Source: Marinobacter sediminicola (lineage in GTDB: Bacteria; Pseudomonadota; Gammaproteobacteria; Pseudomonadales; Oleiphilaceae). Taken from it: a DNA stretch of 64,000 nucleotides. Below are positions 8,193 through 16,458 of this stretch, in pieces. A program made the position numbers and the translations under genes. Positions within the stretch are counted from its first letter, which is position 1. Every line of letters begins with the position of its first letter. The DNA lies in assembly GCF_031157525.1 (NCBI RefSeq), contig NZ_JAVIXR010000009.1:62001-126000 (forward strand), written 5' to 3'. The notes beneath the pieces are model-generated. The model was given only the letters and a program-made list of their open reading frames with translations, was not told the origin of the DNA and did no database searches.

Positions 8193-9953
8193 TTAGCAGG
8201 ATATGCAGAAGTGCCAGCTCATACCTTTGAACTTCTTGCCGTCAACATCCTGGATCTCATCTTCTTCCAGAGTAACCGTCACCTCACCCACAAGGTCACG
8301 GCCGGGTTCAAGCTCTACGGTCATGTTGCCCAGGCCGGATTGAATGCTGTTGATATTAACAACTCCATTACTATCCCGGATTACATAGCTGCTGCTATTG
8401 ATTGTTGTTGTCTCATCCATTTCCCGATCAAAGCGAACCGTCAGCTTTGTGCTTTTATCAACCTGCCGCTCGCCTCTTCCCGGAAGGATGTGGGTTACCT
8501 GAGGTGCTAATGTGCTCAGCTTGCGTACAAACATTTTATTGGATTGCCCGCTGGTAGAGACAGCATAGGCGATGAGCGGGGTGTCGTCCGGTAGCAACGC
8601 CAGCCTGACAAAAGACACTCGGTCTGATGAAAAGCCTGGTTCACCCAGATTGTTCCAGTCGGTGCCGTCATACAGCATTACCCGGGCTTTAAAGTCAACG
8701 TTTGCAGATCCATCGCTGAACGCGACCATGGGACGCCCGTCCTGTGTCACGGCCAGAGCGAGTTCGCGCGTGATACGACTGTTTGGCAGGTAACCGCCAC
8801 CGACCCGTGACCAGCTAGTACCCTGGTAACGGGCTACCACGCCTTTTTGCTCATTCGCATCAACGTAGGCGAGATAGGGTGTATCGTCTACCGGGGATAT
8901 AGCCAATGAAAGATGCTCCGCCTCGCTCGGAGAGAAACCGGCAATACCAATATTCACCCAGCTGGAACCATCATACTTTTTGACTGTCGCTTTGTTAGCA
9001 TTGGAGCTGTCGCTGAAAGCAATGTAGGGGGTGCCATCTGAAGCGACGGCCAGGGAGGCGAATCCCGCATCTCTGCCACTGGCGGCGGAGCCGCCAACCT
9101 TGCTCCATGCAGTGCCGTCAAACATCTGGACAACAACTTTGTTGTCATCTGACGTATCAAGATACGCAAGATAAAGTGTTCCATCCGGCGCGATGTCCAA
9201 GGAAATACGGGCCGCGTCGTCAGCGGCCAGGGTAGCTGAACCAACCAACACCCAGCTGTTACCATCAAATTTTTGCACAGCGCCTTGAGTCGCGATGTCA
9301 GAGTACGCTCGGTAAGGCGTTCCGTCGGGGTGAATGGCAAGAGATAAGTCCTGGTGAGCATAGTTGTCGCTGCCAACGTTTTGCCAGCTAATGCCGTCAA
9401 AGTTCAGGGTTGTAAGGCCGTTATTAACGCCACCGACTCTTCCAAGATGGCCAACATAAGGCTCGCCACTGGGAGCAGTAGCGAGCGACAAACCATAAGA
9501 AACTGCGCCATCCGGCAGGTCATCGACGGCTAACGGGCGCCAGATGTTGTCAGCTTCCAGGGTAACCGTATCGCTGACATTCCCGTTAACAGTTACCTTT
9601 AATTCGTAGCTACCAACAGCATCTGTAGTGAAGCTGGCTGCTGCCTTGTCGCGATTCGAAATACCACTGTTGTGCAGGTAGCTGCCTTCCGGACGGGATT
9701 CGACAGTCCAGGCGTAGGTCGGATTTGTGGCATTGGTTGTCGCTTTTACAGTTGCTTCATGCTTGCCGTTCAGGGACGGTGTAACGGTACTGGCCGATAC
9801 GGTTATATCCGGTGAGCTGTTATCGCCTCCGCCACTGCCTCCGCCGCAGGCCACCAAGCCTGGTATTGCGAGGCATGTGATAAGCACAGTGCGAAAGTAA
9901 CCAAGTTCAGATGCCGGTTTTCGAACGTAAACTGATTGCGCCGATGAGATCAT
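8193..9953 (-). CDS. Putative lipoprotein with beta-propeller-like repeats and C-terminal Ig-like domain
   Basis: A predicted exported lipoprotein of 586 residues with no recognised function. A long basic N-region precedes a hydrophobic stretch ending in the lipobox LVAC, with Cys36 as the lipidated residue, then a Gly/Ser-rich tether. Residues ~50-140 look like an Ig/PKD-type domain. From ~145 to ~475 there are about six to seven repeats of roughly 50 residues. Each has a 'DGTPY-AY-D' strand and a '-YDG-SW--VG' strand, the pattern of a beta-propeller. Residues ~485-580 resemble a SbsA/Big_5 Ig-like domain, and the protein ends in a Cys pair (C-I-S-C). AAGGA before the ATG supports the start. 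Binding of a surface ligand is a guess from architecture. It is a lone gene. Confidence 0.75.
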   Translation of the reverse strand: MISSAQSVYVRKPASELGYFRTVLITCLAIPGLVACGGGSGGGDNSSPDITVSASTVTPSLNGKHEATVKATTNATNPTYAWTVESRPEGSYLHNSGISNRDKAAASFTTDAVGSYELKVTVNGNVSDTVTLEADNIWRPLAVDDLPDGAVSYGLSLATAPSGEPYVGHLGRVGGVNNGLTTLNFDGISWQNVGSDNYAHQDLSLAIHPDGTPYRAYSDIATQGAVQKFDGNSWVLVGSATLAADDAARISLDIAPDGTLYLAYLDTSDDNKVVVQMFDGTAWSKVGGSAASGRDAGFASLAVASDGTPYIAFSDSSNANKATVKKYDGSSWVNIGIAGFSPSEAEHLSLAISPVDDTPYLAYVDANEQKGVVARYQGTSWSRVGGGYLPNSRITRELALAVTQDGRPMVAFSDGSANVDFKARVMLYDGTDWNNLGEPGFSSDRVSFVRLALLPDDTPLIAYAVSTSGQSNKMFVRKLSTLAPQVTHILPGRGERQVDKSTKLTVRFDREMDETTTINSSSYVIRDSNGVVNINSIQSGLGNMTVELEPGRDLVGEVTVTLEEDEIQDVDGKKFKGMSWHFCISC

Positions 9954-10187
9954 GTGTCCTTCCTCTTGTGTGTTTTCCTTAGCTTTCGGTGCCTGAAAAT
10001 TGACCCTATTGCTTATCGGATGTTAGCAAGCCAATTCATAGGTAGGTATCACCCAAACGAGGGAAGGGTAGATCGAAATTTTAATGGCAAATTGGCGAGG
10101 GTAGAGTTAATCGCGGTCAGAATTGCAAGTGGCTAGTCAGCCCTTAACGTTCTGGTTGTCGAGGAATTAATAAAGGTATGGAAGGCA

Positions 10188-11381
10188 TCATGCTGACAAC
10201 CCGGCCGCCACCCCTGAAGCCCACGCCCATTGAAAATTATGCCCGCCCAAATGCCCCGTTACGTCCACGACCTCGCCGATGAAAAACAAGTTTGGATGCT
10301 CTAACGCTGCCATGGTTTTTGAAGAAAGTTGGCGCGTATCTAGGCCGCCCAGTGTCACTTCAGCGGTTCGATAGCCTTCTGTTCCAGCCGGTTTGACTGT
10401 CCAATGCCCAAGCGTGTCTGACACCTGTTCAAGGTCACTGTTTCTGTAGCCCTGAAGCGGGCCATGCCAGCCATAAATCTCGTTGAATACCTGCGCAAAG
10501 CGCTTGGGTAGGTGCTGAGCCAGGTAGTTGGCAATCGTGGTTTGCGGCTTCTGTTTGCGCAGGGCCAGAAGATCTTTGTGGATGTTGCGATCTGGTAGCA
10601 GGTTGATGGCCAGAGGGTCGCCAGGCTGCCAGAAGCTGGAGATCTGCAGCATCGATGGCCCGCTCAGGCCTCGATGTGTGACCAGCATGGGCTCTCGGAA
10701 GTTCTGGTTATTGCAGGCTGCATCAACAGGGCAGCTTACGCCGGATAGAGGCGCCAACTGTTGCTTCAGTTCCGGGTGCAGGGTGAAAGGCACCAGCCCG
10801 GCTCGGGTGGGTAAAATCGTGAGCCCGAACTGCCGGGCAATGTCGTAACCGAATCCCGTAGCGCCCATGGTAGGGATGGACAAGCCTCCGCAGGCAATGA
10901 CCAGAGATTCACAGGTCAGGGAGCCTGAACTGGTATTAATGCGGTAGCTGTCATCGCCTTGCACTATGTTTTGCACGCTGGTTTTCATGCGGATTTCAGC
11001 TCCGGCCCAGTCGCATTCAGTGAGCAGCATGGTGACTATATCTTTCGCACTGTCTTTGCAGAATAGTTGGCCGGCAGCTTTCTCTTCGTGCTCAATGCCA
11101 TGGCGCTCAACAAGATCCAGAAAGTGCTGGGGGGTGTAGCGCTTGAGGGCGGAAATACAGAAGCGTGGGTTGTCCGACAGGAAGTTTGCGGGCGTGCTGT
11201 TGAGATTGGTGAAGTTGCAGCGCCCGCCGCCGGACATGAGGATCTTTTTTCCCGGCTTATTGGCGTGATCGATGACCAGTACTTTGCGCCCGCGATACCC
11301 GGCAGTGGCAGCGCACATCAGGCCGGCGGCGCCGGCACCGATAATAATCACATCGTACTGGTTACTGGAACTTGCCGTCAT
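10188..11381 (-). CDS. HI0933/BaiN-family FAD flavoprotein
   Basis: A 397-residue soluble flavoprotein of the HI0933/YhiN/BaiN family of predicted NAD(P)/FAD oxidoreductases. The N-terminal dinucleotide-binding loop is GAGAAG (about residues 16-21). It is followed by the family-specific GKKILMSGGGRCNFTN block near 44-59. The C-terminal family block FFIGEVVDVTGHLGGHNFQWAWASG is also present, in shortened form at about residues 365-390. Physiological substrates are unknown for nearly all members. It lies 61 bases downstream of the PhzF gene on the same strand and may be its operon partner. Confidence 0.88.
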   Translation of the reverse strand: MTASSSNQYDVIIIGAGAAGLMCAATAGYRGRKVLVIDHANKPGKKILMSGGGRCNFTNLNSTPANFLSDNPRFCISALKRYTPQHFLDLVERHGIEHEEKAAGQLFCKDSAKDIVTMLLTECDWAGAEIRMKTSVQNIVQGDDSYRINTSSGSLTCESLVIACGGLSIPTMGATGFGYDIARQFGLTILPTRAGLVPFTLHPELKQQLAPLSGVSCPVDAACNNQNFREPMLVTHRGLSGPSMLQISSFWQPGDPLAINLLPDRNIHKDLLALRKQKPQTTIANYLAQHLPKRFAQVFNEIYGWHGPLQGYRNSDLEQVSDTLGHWTVKPAGTEGYRTAEVTLGGLDTRQLSSKTMAALEHPNLFFIGEVVDVTGHLGGHNFQWAWASGVAAGLSA

Positions 11382-11442
11382 TACTGCCCGCCGATTGGTT
11401 TGTGTGGCGCGCAGTATACCAGCCTAAGGGCGGCTGTATGGC

Positions 11443-12249
11443 TCATTCCAGATGAACTGTGCCTTCCATATAAAAAGCCGCTTGCCCGGCTATCGCAACG
11501 CGGTCGCCTTGCAGTTCACAGCGTAATAAGCCGCCCCGTGCTGACAGTTGCCGCGCTTCCAGCTTTGTTTTGCCGAGCTTTTCGGCCCAGTAGGGCACCA
11601 GAACACTGTGAATGGAGCCGGTAACCGGGTCCTCATCAATTCCGGAGCCAGGCGCGAAGTACCGGCTGACAAAGTCGGCAGTATCACCGGGTGCGGTGAT
11701 GATCACGCCTTGATTGCCCAGTTGTTTGAGCTTTCGCATATCCGGCTGCGCCGCTTTCACAGCTGCCTCGTTTTCCAGAACAACCATGTAATTGGTGTCA
11801 TTCGGCACGTAAAAGGCCGTTTCCGGCGCGCTATCCAGTGCTTGGCTAATGATTGGTGGTGTGTTCTGTTCTTCAATTTTCAGGTTCGGGAAGTCCAGAA
11901 CCAGCCAGTTATCAGGGGTTTGGTGAACGCCTAAAATACCGCTGCGAGAACCAAAGCGTATTTCATCTGACTGCCACCCCAGTTTATTGAAAATAACCCA
12001 AGCGCTGGCGAGAGTAGCGTGGCCGCAAAGCGGTACTTCAACACTGGGAGTGAACCAGCGAATATGAAAGTCTGCACCATTGGTGCCGGATTCCCGCACG
12101 AAGAATGCGGTTTCTGCCAGATTGTTCTCGGCGGCCAGTGCCTGCATGGTGTCGCCGGGAAGCCACGTCTCCAACGGCATGACCGCGGCAGGGTTCCCTT
12201 TGAATATCTCGCTGGTAAAGGCGTCTACCTGATAAATGGGGTAATTCAT
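11443..12249 (-). CDS. PhzF-family isomerase
   Basis: A 268-residue protein of the PhzF family, which have a diaminopimelate-epimerase fold and isomerise small molecules using an acid-base glutamate. The start matches the family block YQVDAFT--F-GNPAAV (residues ~5-22). Next comes the LAAENNLAETAFF segment, where the Glu near residue 45 is the expected catalytic base. GHATLAS (near 76) and the C-terminal D-E-D-P-V-T-G-S block (near 210) are present. No phenazine genes are nearby, so a housekeeping role is likelier than antibiotic synthesis. Its ATG overlaps the stop of the small upstream gene in an ATGA arrangement, showing an operon. Confidence 0.9.
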   Translation of the reverse strand: MNYPIYQVDAFTSEIFKGNPAAVMPLETWLPGDTMQALAAENNLAETAFFVRESGTNGADFHIRWFTPSVEVPLCGHATLASAWVIFNKLGWQSDEIRFGSRSGILGVHQTPDNWLVLDFPNLKIEEQNTPPIISQALDSAPETAFYVPNDTNYMVVLENEAAVKAAQPDMRKLKQLGNQGVIITAPGDTADFVSRYFAPGSGIDEDPVTGSIHSVLVPYWAEKLGKTKLEARQLSARGGLLRCELQGDRVAIAGQAAFYMEGTVHLE

Positions 12250-12527
12250 GTTCTGTTCTCTGGGAGCAAGTGTTTAGCGTAGTGGTGGCCTTTGTAGCTG
12301 GCAAACTGCGCCAGCTCAGTCTCACTGTAAAAGTGCAGCTCGGGCAATGGATTGCTGTGTGTTACTACCCAGTGCCTATGGCCTGACTGGCGTACAGAAA
12401 ACCCGAGGTCTTCCAGCCATTGGCGGTTGGTGTTCAGGTCTTCACCGTACAGTGCGGGCGCGCCCGGGTTGAGGCCAAAAAGATTGCTTCGGGTAGCGGT
12501 CAGAGCCTGACTGTTTGCGATGCCCAT
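12246..12527 (-). CDS. Small conserved-looking protein of unknown function, coupled to PhzF gene
   Basis: A 93-residue soluble protein I do not recognise. It is rich in His, Tyr and Trp, with a central segment WLEDLGFSVRQSGHRHWVV at about residues 37-55. No signal peptide or membrane segment is seen. AAGGAG eight bases before the ATG and the four-base ATGA overlap with phzF support a real gene and translational coupling. It is first in a possible operon with phzF and the flavoprotein, and divergent from the MocR gene, which is a candidate regulator. It could be a small ligand-binding partner; no function should be assigned. Confidence 0.7.
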   Translation of the reverse strand: MGIANSQALTATRSNLFGLNPGAPALYGEDLNTNRQWLEDLGFSVRQSGHRHWVVTHSNPLPELHFYSETELAQFASYKGHHYAKHLLPENRT

Positions 12528-12586
12528 GATGAAACTCCTTCTTCTGATTTTCGATGTTGTTATTGTCTTCCTGAACTGACAGCCAT

Positions 12587-12610
12587 AACAGATTCAGATA
12601 ATCTGTTTTT
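12587..12610. repeat. Dyad in the MocR/phzF divergent promoter region
   Basis: AACAGATT (12587-12594) and AATCTGTT (12600-12607) are perfect inverted arms around CAGAT, followed by TTT. No plus-strand gene ends here, so it is more likely an operator than a terminator. Confidence 0.45.
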
Positions 12611-12613
12611 GAG

Positions 12614-12673
12614 CCGGTACAGAGCTAAAAGTTGCCGGTCTGTACCGGTCGATTTTCCGGGTATCTGTACCGT
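12614..12673. promoter_or_regulatory. Candidate MocR operator: three 10-mers at 25-bp spacing
   Basis: The motif TCTGTACCGG occurs at 12639-12648. It occurs again with one change (final T) at 12664-12673, and in inverted form (CCGGTACAGA) at 12614-12623. The three centres are exactly 25 bp apart. They lie 85-144 bases before the MocR ATG and 87-146 bases from the divergent operon start. MocR regulators such as GabR are known to bind spaced repeats in their own promoters, so this is a likely self-operator; the binding is inferred. Confidence 0.6.
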
Positions 12674-12757
12674 TCCGGTTTGGTGCGGATCTGTTGCAAT
12701 GGGCGTGCTGGCTGTCCGAATGGGCAAATGATTTCTTGATTGGGTGAGGTGGGCAGT

Positions 12758-14170
12758 ATGGGGGCTCTATACAACCAGGTGGCAGACAGGCTTCAGTCGT
12801 TGATTCAGGACGGTGTCTATCGGGATGGAGACCGCCTGCCGGGCGTGCGGGTGTTGAGCAAACAGTACGAAGTGAGTATTTCAACTGTGTTGCAAGCGCA
12901 CCAAACACTTGAAGCTCGGGGTTACCTTCAGGCCCGGGAGCGCAGTGGCTTTTTTGTTCGCTTGCCTGTTGTGGATGCCCCTGAGCCAGTGATGGGCAGG
13001 CTCAGGATTCGTCCGGCGCCGGTAACAGCCCGTGAGATGACTCTGGAGCTGTGTGCAGATGAACAAAATCGCATGGTGCCGCTCGCTACTGCCATTCCCC
13101 ATCCGGATTTTTTGCCGTTGCGACAGATTCAGCAGAGTACGATTTGGGCGGCTCGGCGGGGCCTTGAAACTCTGGATTACGCTTTTCCCGGAAAAACATC
13201 ATTCCGCAGGCAGATTGCGCAGCGCATGGCGACGATTGGTGTTCCGATTACGCCGGATGATGTGCTTGTTACCAACGGCGCTCAGGAAGCCATCATTCTG
13301 GGTTTGCGCGCCGTTACTAAGCCGGGGGATATAGTGGCAGTTGAGTCACCATCGTTCCCCGGTATTCTTCAGGCCTTGGAAGTTGTTGGGCTGCGGGCGA
13401 TGGAGATACCGACTCACCCATCCGATGGGTTAAGTCTTGAGGGTTTACAGTTGGCTCTGGAGCAGTGGCCGGTAAAAGCCTGCGTAGTGGTATGCAATCA
13501 CAGCAACCCCATGGGCGCACGTATGCCGGATGAGCGCAAAAAACAGTTGGTGTCTATGCTTGCTGCCGCTGGAGTGCCGTTGATAGAAGATGATATTTAC
13601 GGGGATCTTTATCATGCCGGCGAACGCCCAAAGCCTGCGAAAGCATTTGATCGCACGGATAATGTTATCTACTGCAACTCGTTTTCTAAAACCATTTCGC
13701 CGGGGTTAAGGTTGGGCTGGATGTTGCCTGGGCGATACATGGCAGGTGCTCGGCAACAGAAGTATTTTTCGAATCTGGCAACGTCTTCGATCCCGCAATT
13801 GGCGGTGGCGCATTTTCTGGAGCAGGGTGGGTACGATCGTTATCTGCGTTCGGCGCGGCAGAATTATCGGGAAACCACGGAGCGTATGAGAGCGGCGGTT
13901 GCGCGGTCTTTCCCTGTGGGTACTGCGGTCAGCAGGCCACAGGGCGGCTTTGTACTCTGGGTGCAGTTGCCGGAAGGCATTTCAGGCACACGGCTTTATC
14001 ACCGGGCCCGGGCAGAGAATATTAATGTGGCTCCGGGCCTGATGTTTTCCATATCAGACAAGTTTGAATCCTGCCTGCGGCTGAACGGCGGCAATCCCTG
14101 GAACGAGCGTATCGACCAGGCAATCGCCAGGCTGGGCGCGCTGGCCCATGAGGAGCTAGCGCAGGTTTGA
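12758..14170 (+). CDS. MocR/PdxR-type regulator (GntR HTH + aminotransferase fold)
   Basis: A transcription regulator that joins an N-terminal GntR winged helix (residues ~1-70; R-L-P-G-V-R---K-Y-V-S--TV-QA) to a fold-type I aminotransferase-like domain (~95-470). The PLP lysine is the K in NSFSKTISPGLRLGW near residue 305. The other PLP-binding residues, N (CNHSNPMG), D (EDDIYGDL) and R (GLRLGW), are present. PLP-dependent sensing of an amine or aldehyde is therefore likely. GAGGT eight bases before the ATG at 12758 sets the start; a longer TTG-start version is unlikely. It is divergent from the small-protein/phzF operon across a region with ordered repeats. Its stop overlaps the convergent response regulator gene by 15 bases. 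Confidence 0.9.
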   Translation: MGALYNQVADRLQSLIQDGVYRDGDRLPGVRVLSKQYEVSISTVLQAHQTLEARGYLQARERSGFFVRLPVVDAPEPVMGRLRIRPAPVTAREMTLELCADEQNRMVPLATAIPHPDFLPLRQIQQSTIWAARRGLETLDYAFPGKTSFRRQIAQRMATIGVPITPDDVLVTNGAQEAIILGLRAVTKPGDIVAVESPSFPGILQALEVVGLRAMEIPTHPSDGLSLEGLQLALEQWPVKACVVVCNHSNPMGARMPDERKKQLVSMLAAAGVPLIEDDIYGDLYHAGERPKPAKAFDRTDNVIYCNSFSKTISPGLRLGWMLPGRYMAGARQQKYFSNLATSSIPQLAVAHFLEQGGYDRYLRSARQNYRETTERMRAAVARSFPVGTAVSRPQGGFVLWVQLPEGISGTRLYHRARAENINVAPGLMFSISDKFESCLRLNGGNPWNERIDQAIARLGALAHEELAQV

Positions 14171-14800
14171 TGGGTCGAGCAGACCAGCGGTAATGGCTAA
14201 GCCCGTAACATCGGGCAGCCGCTCCGCACCCAGTCGCTTCATTACACGGGCCCGGTAGAGATCGATGGTCTTCACACTAACGCCCAGTTGATCGGCAATT
14301 TCACGGCTGGTGTAGCCTTGGGCCATAGGCAGGAATACATCCCGCTCCCGGCGTGTAAGCGTCGAAATGAGCGCATCAGTCCGTTCGTCGCCCAGCTGCA
14401 GATGACTGGATTGATGGTGAGCTTCCAGTGCCTGCTGCACGCTGTCGAGAAGGAGCTGCTCATTGAATGGTTTCTCAATGAAATCAAAGGCACCGGATTT
14501 GAACGCGCGCACCACAATTGGCACATCCGCATGGCCGGATACGAAAATGATTGGCAACTCAATGCTTCGCTTTTGCAGCTCTTCCTGAACGTTCAGCCCA
14601 CCGAGTCCCGGCATCCGCACATCCAACACCACGCAGCCGCCCCGGCTATCGCCGAGGGCATCCAGAAACTTGCGCCCGTCGCTGTATGCTTGAACGTTCA
14701 GGCCAACGGACTCCAGCAACCACTGAGTGGACTCCAGCATGCCGGCGTCGTCATCAACAACGTAAACGGTGGATGTGTCCGGGGTGCGTTCGTTACTCAT
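14156..14800 (-). CDS. FixJ-family response regulator (REC-LuxR HTH)
   Basis: A two-component transcription factor of 214 residues. The N-terminal receiver domain (~10-125) has the phospho-acceptor Asp in V-V-L-D-V-R-M-P-G near residue 60, the T/S in F-V-S-G-H near 88 and the Lys in IEKPF near 110. The C-terminal LuxR/GerE helix-turn-helix (~145-205) has the TRRERDV---QGYTSREIADQLGVS-KTI signature. It overlaps the end of the upstream kinase gene by eight bases, so the pair is cotranscribed and cognate. The divergent acyl-CoA synthetase across an AT-rich spacer is a plausible target, by position only. Confidence 0.93.
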   Translation of the reverse strand: MSNERTPDTSTVYVVDDDAGMLESTQWLLESVGLNVQAYSDGRKFLDALGDSRGGCVVLDVRMPGLGGLNVQEELQKRSIELPIIFVSGHADVPIVVRAFKSGAFDFIEKPFNEQLLLDSVQQALEAHHQSSHLQLGDERTDALISTLTRRERDVFLPMAQGYTSREIADQLGVSVKTIDLYRARVMKRLGAERLPDVTGLAITAGLLDPSNLR

Positions 14801-16271
14801 CGGTTGCAGTCTCTGTGCTGGATATGCGTTTGTTTGCGGATGCTGCCGGGAAGCGGCAGGTCAGGGTAAGGCCGCCGGTTGAAGCGGGGCGGGCATCCAG
14901 AAAACCACCAAAACCTTCGATAATGGAGCGGCTCATGGAAAGCCCCAGCCCGAGCCCTTGGGGCTTGTTTGTGTAAAAAGGCTGAAACATCTTCCGGATT
15001 TCCTGGTCATCAAGGCCAGGCCCTTCATCCGTGACGTCAATCAGCGTTTCACCTTCGCTGTTTATGGATGCTGAGAGCATCAGGCGGGAACCTGTAGTGG
15101 CTGCTTGGGCGGCGAGCGCTTCCACATTCGCCTCCATGCCATTACGAATCAGATTAATCAGTACCTGCTCCAGCAATACCTGGTCTGCAATGATTGTCGG
15201 CTTGCTGTCGGCCGGGGTGCAGACTATCTCTACATTGTATTTATCAGCCTCCCATTGGCAGAGCTGGGCAACCTTTGTGAGGGTCTCGTTTAGCAGAACT
15301 TCTGTTGTGCGCTTCCGACCTTTACGAAGGAAGGTTCGGAGGTGCTTGATCACTTCCGAAGCGCGATTGGCATGGTGGATGATCTTCTCAAGGCCATCGT
15401 CGACACGCTCAAGATGTTCAGGGTAAGTGCTGGCGCTTTTCAGGTAACGCTGGCTGGCACTGGCAAAGTTAACGATGGTCGCCAAAGGCTGATTCATTTC
15501 GTGGGCAATGCTGGAGGCCAACTCGCCAAGCGCCGCGAGTCTTGCGGTACGCGCAAGTTCATCGGCCAGCCTGCGGTTGTTGTCCTCTGAGGCTACCCTG
15601 GCGGTAATGTCTCTGGATACGCTGACCACCTCAACAACCGCACCTGTATAGGTTTCTCTGATGGCCCGGCTTGCGATCTCGAACCACCGCTTGCTGCCGT
15701 CTCGGTGGGTCAGGTCCAGAGTCATGGTGGCATAGCCGTCATCTCGCAGGCGGTTGCGGGTCTCGGTCAGTTGCCGCATAGAACTATCACTCTGGAATAG
15801 GTCCTCCAGCAGCCGGCCTCGAAGCTCTTCCGGCCAATAGCCGAGGAGGCGCCATGAAGCCTGGGTTGCATCAATGAAGCGCCCGTCGGGAGCGTGCCGC
15901 GAGATAAGATCGGTGGTGTTTTCTGTGATCACCCGATAAAGGCGGTTCGATCGAATGGCTTGATCCCGGTTAAGGATATCGGTCGTGGCATCGCGGCCAC
16001 GGGCCAGTACCTCGGCGGTTTTCAGGCAGGGGATAAACGTCCATAGAAGAACGGTGTTGTTGATGTGGGATTCTACATCTTCGATTGCCCGAGCTTGCGT
16101 CAGCGCGGCGGTAACCAGTGCCTGAACATTCGTTGGGAGGATGCCAGATGGGTCTGTCAGGTCATTCTTCACCCACAATGATTCTGCGGCGAGATTGCTG
16201 CGCAAAGTATTTGCAGCGCTATCGAGTATCAGGCCGGGTTGCGGGTCTGCATCGGGCAAGCTAAAACTCAT
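14793..16271 (-). CDS. PAS-domain sensor histidine kinase (FixL-like)
   Basis: A 492-residue histidine kinase without convincing membrane helices, so probably cytosolic. It has an N-terminal uncharacterised region (~1-105), a PAS domain with a PAC extension (~110-235; TDLISRHAPDGRF...), a short coiled linker and a HisKA domain. The autophosphorylated His is in IAHEMNQPLATI near residue 263. The HATPase domain follows (~360-480), with N-box L-I-R-N-G-M-E-A and G-boxes D-E-G-P-G-L and G-L-G-L-S-M-S-R. The HEMNQPLA class is typical of FixL/DctB-like kinases. There is no visible heme site such as a FixL PAS histidine pattern that I can confirm. It sits upstream of, and overlaps, its FixJ-type partner. 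Confidence 0.92.
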   Translation of the reverse strand: MSFSLPDADPQPGLILDSAANTLRSNLAAESLWVKNDLTDPSGILPTNVQALVTAALTQARAIEDVESHINNTVLLWTFIPCLKTAEVLARGRDATTDILNRDQAIRSNRLYRVITENTTDLISRHAPDGRFIDATQASWRLLGYWPEELRGRLLEDLFQSDSSMRQLTETRNRLRDDGYATMTLDLTHRDGSKRWFEIASRAIRETYTGAVVEVVSVSRDITARVASEDNNRRLADELARTARLAALGELASSIAHEMNQPLATIVNFASASQRYLKSASTYPEHLERVDDGLEKIIHHANRASEVIKHLRTFLRKGRKRTTEVLLNETLTKVAQLCQWEADKYNVEIVCTPADSKPTIIADQVLLEQVLINLIRNGMEANVEALAAQAATTGSRLMLSASINSEGETLIDVTDEGPGLDDQEIRKMFQPFYTNKPQGLGLGLSMSRSIIEGFGGFLDARPASTGGLTLTCRFPAASANKRISSTETATDE

Positions 16272-16304
16272 AGTAGTAATCGGCTCTATCGTTTTGGGGT
16301 GTTG

Positions 16305-16322
16305 TATAGTGATTACACTATA
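16305..16322. promoter_or_regulatory. Dyad between FixL-like kinase and acyl-CoA synthetase
   Basis: The seven-base arms TATAGTG and CACTATA flank ATTA in an AT-rich divergent spacer (16272-16458). Downstream, TAATAC (16321-16326) and GTATTA (16343-16348) form a second loose inverted pair. These are candidate binding sites for the FixJ-type regulator. Nothing else in the spacer is recognised. Confidence 0.5.
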
Positions 16323-16458
16323 ATACCTTGGTGTAATTTCTAGTATTACCTCTATAAAATAAGATTATTTCTATAAGAAGTCATAGCTACTCTTAGTCAC
16401 TCTAGCGGCTTTTCTGAATACGACACAAGAACAATAGGCTCACAAAGAGGAACACCCC

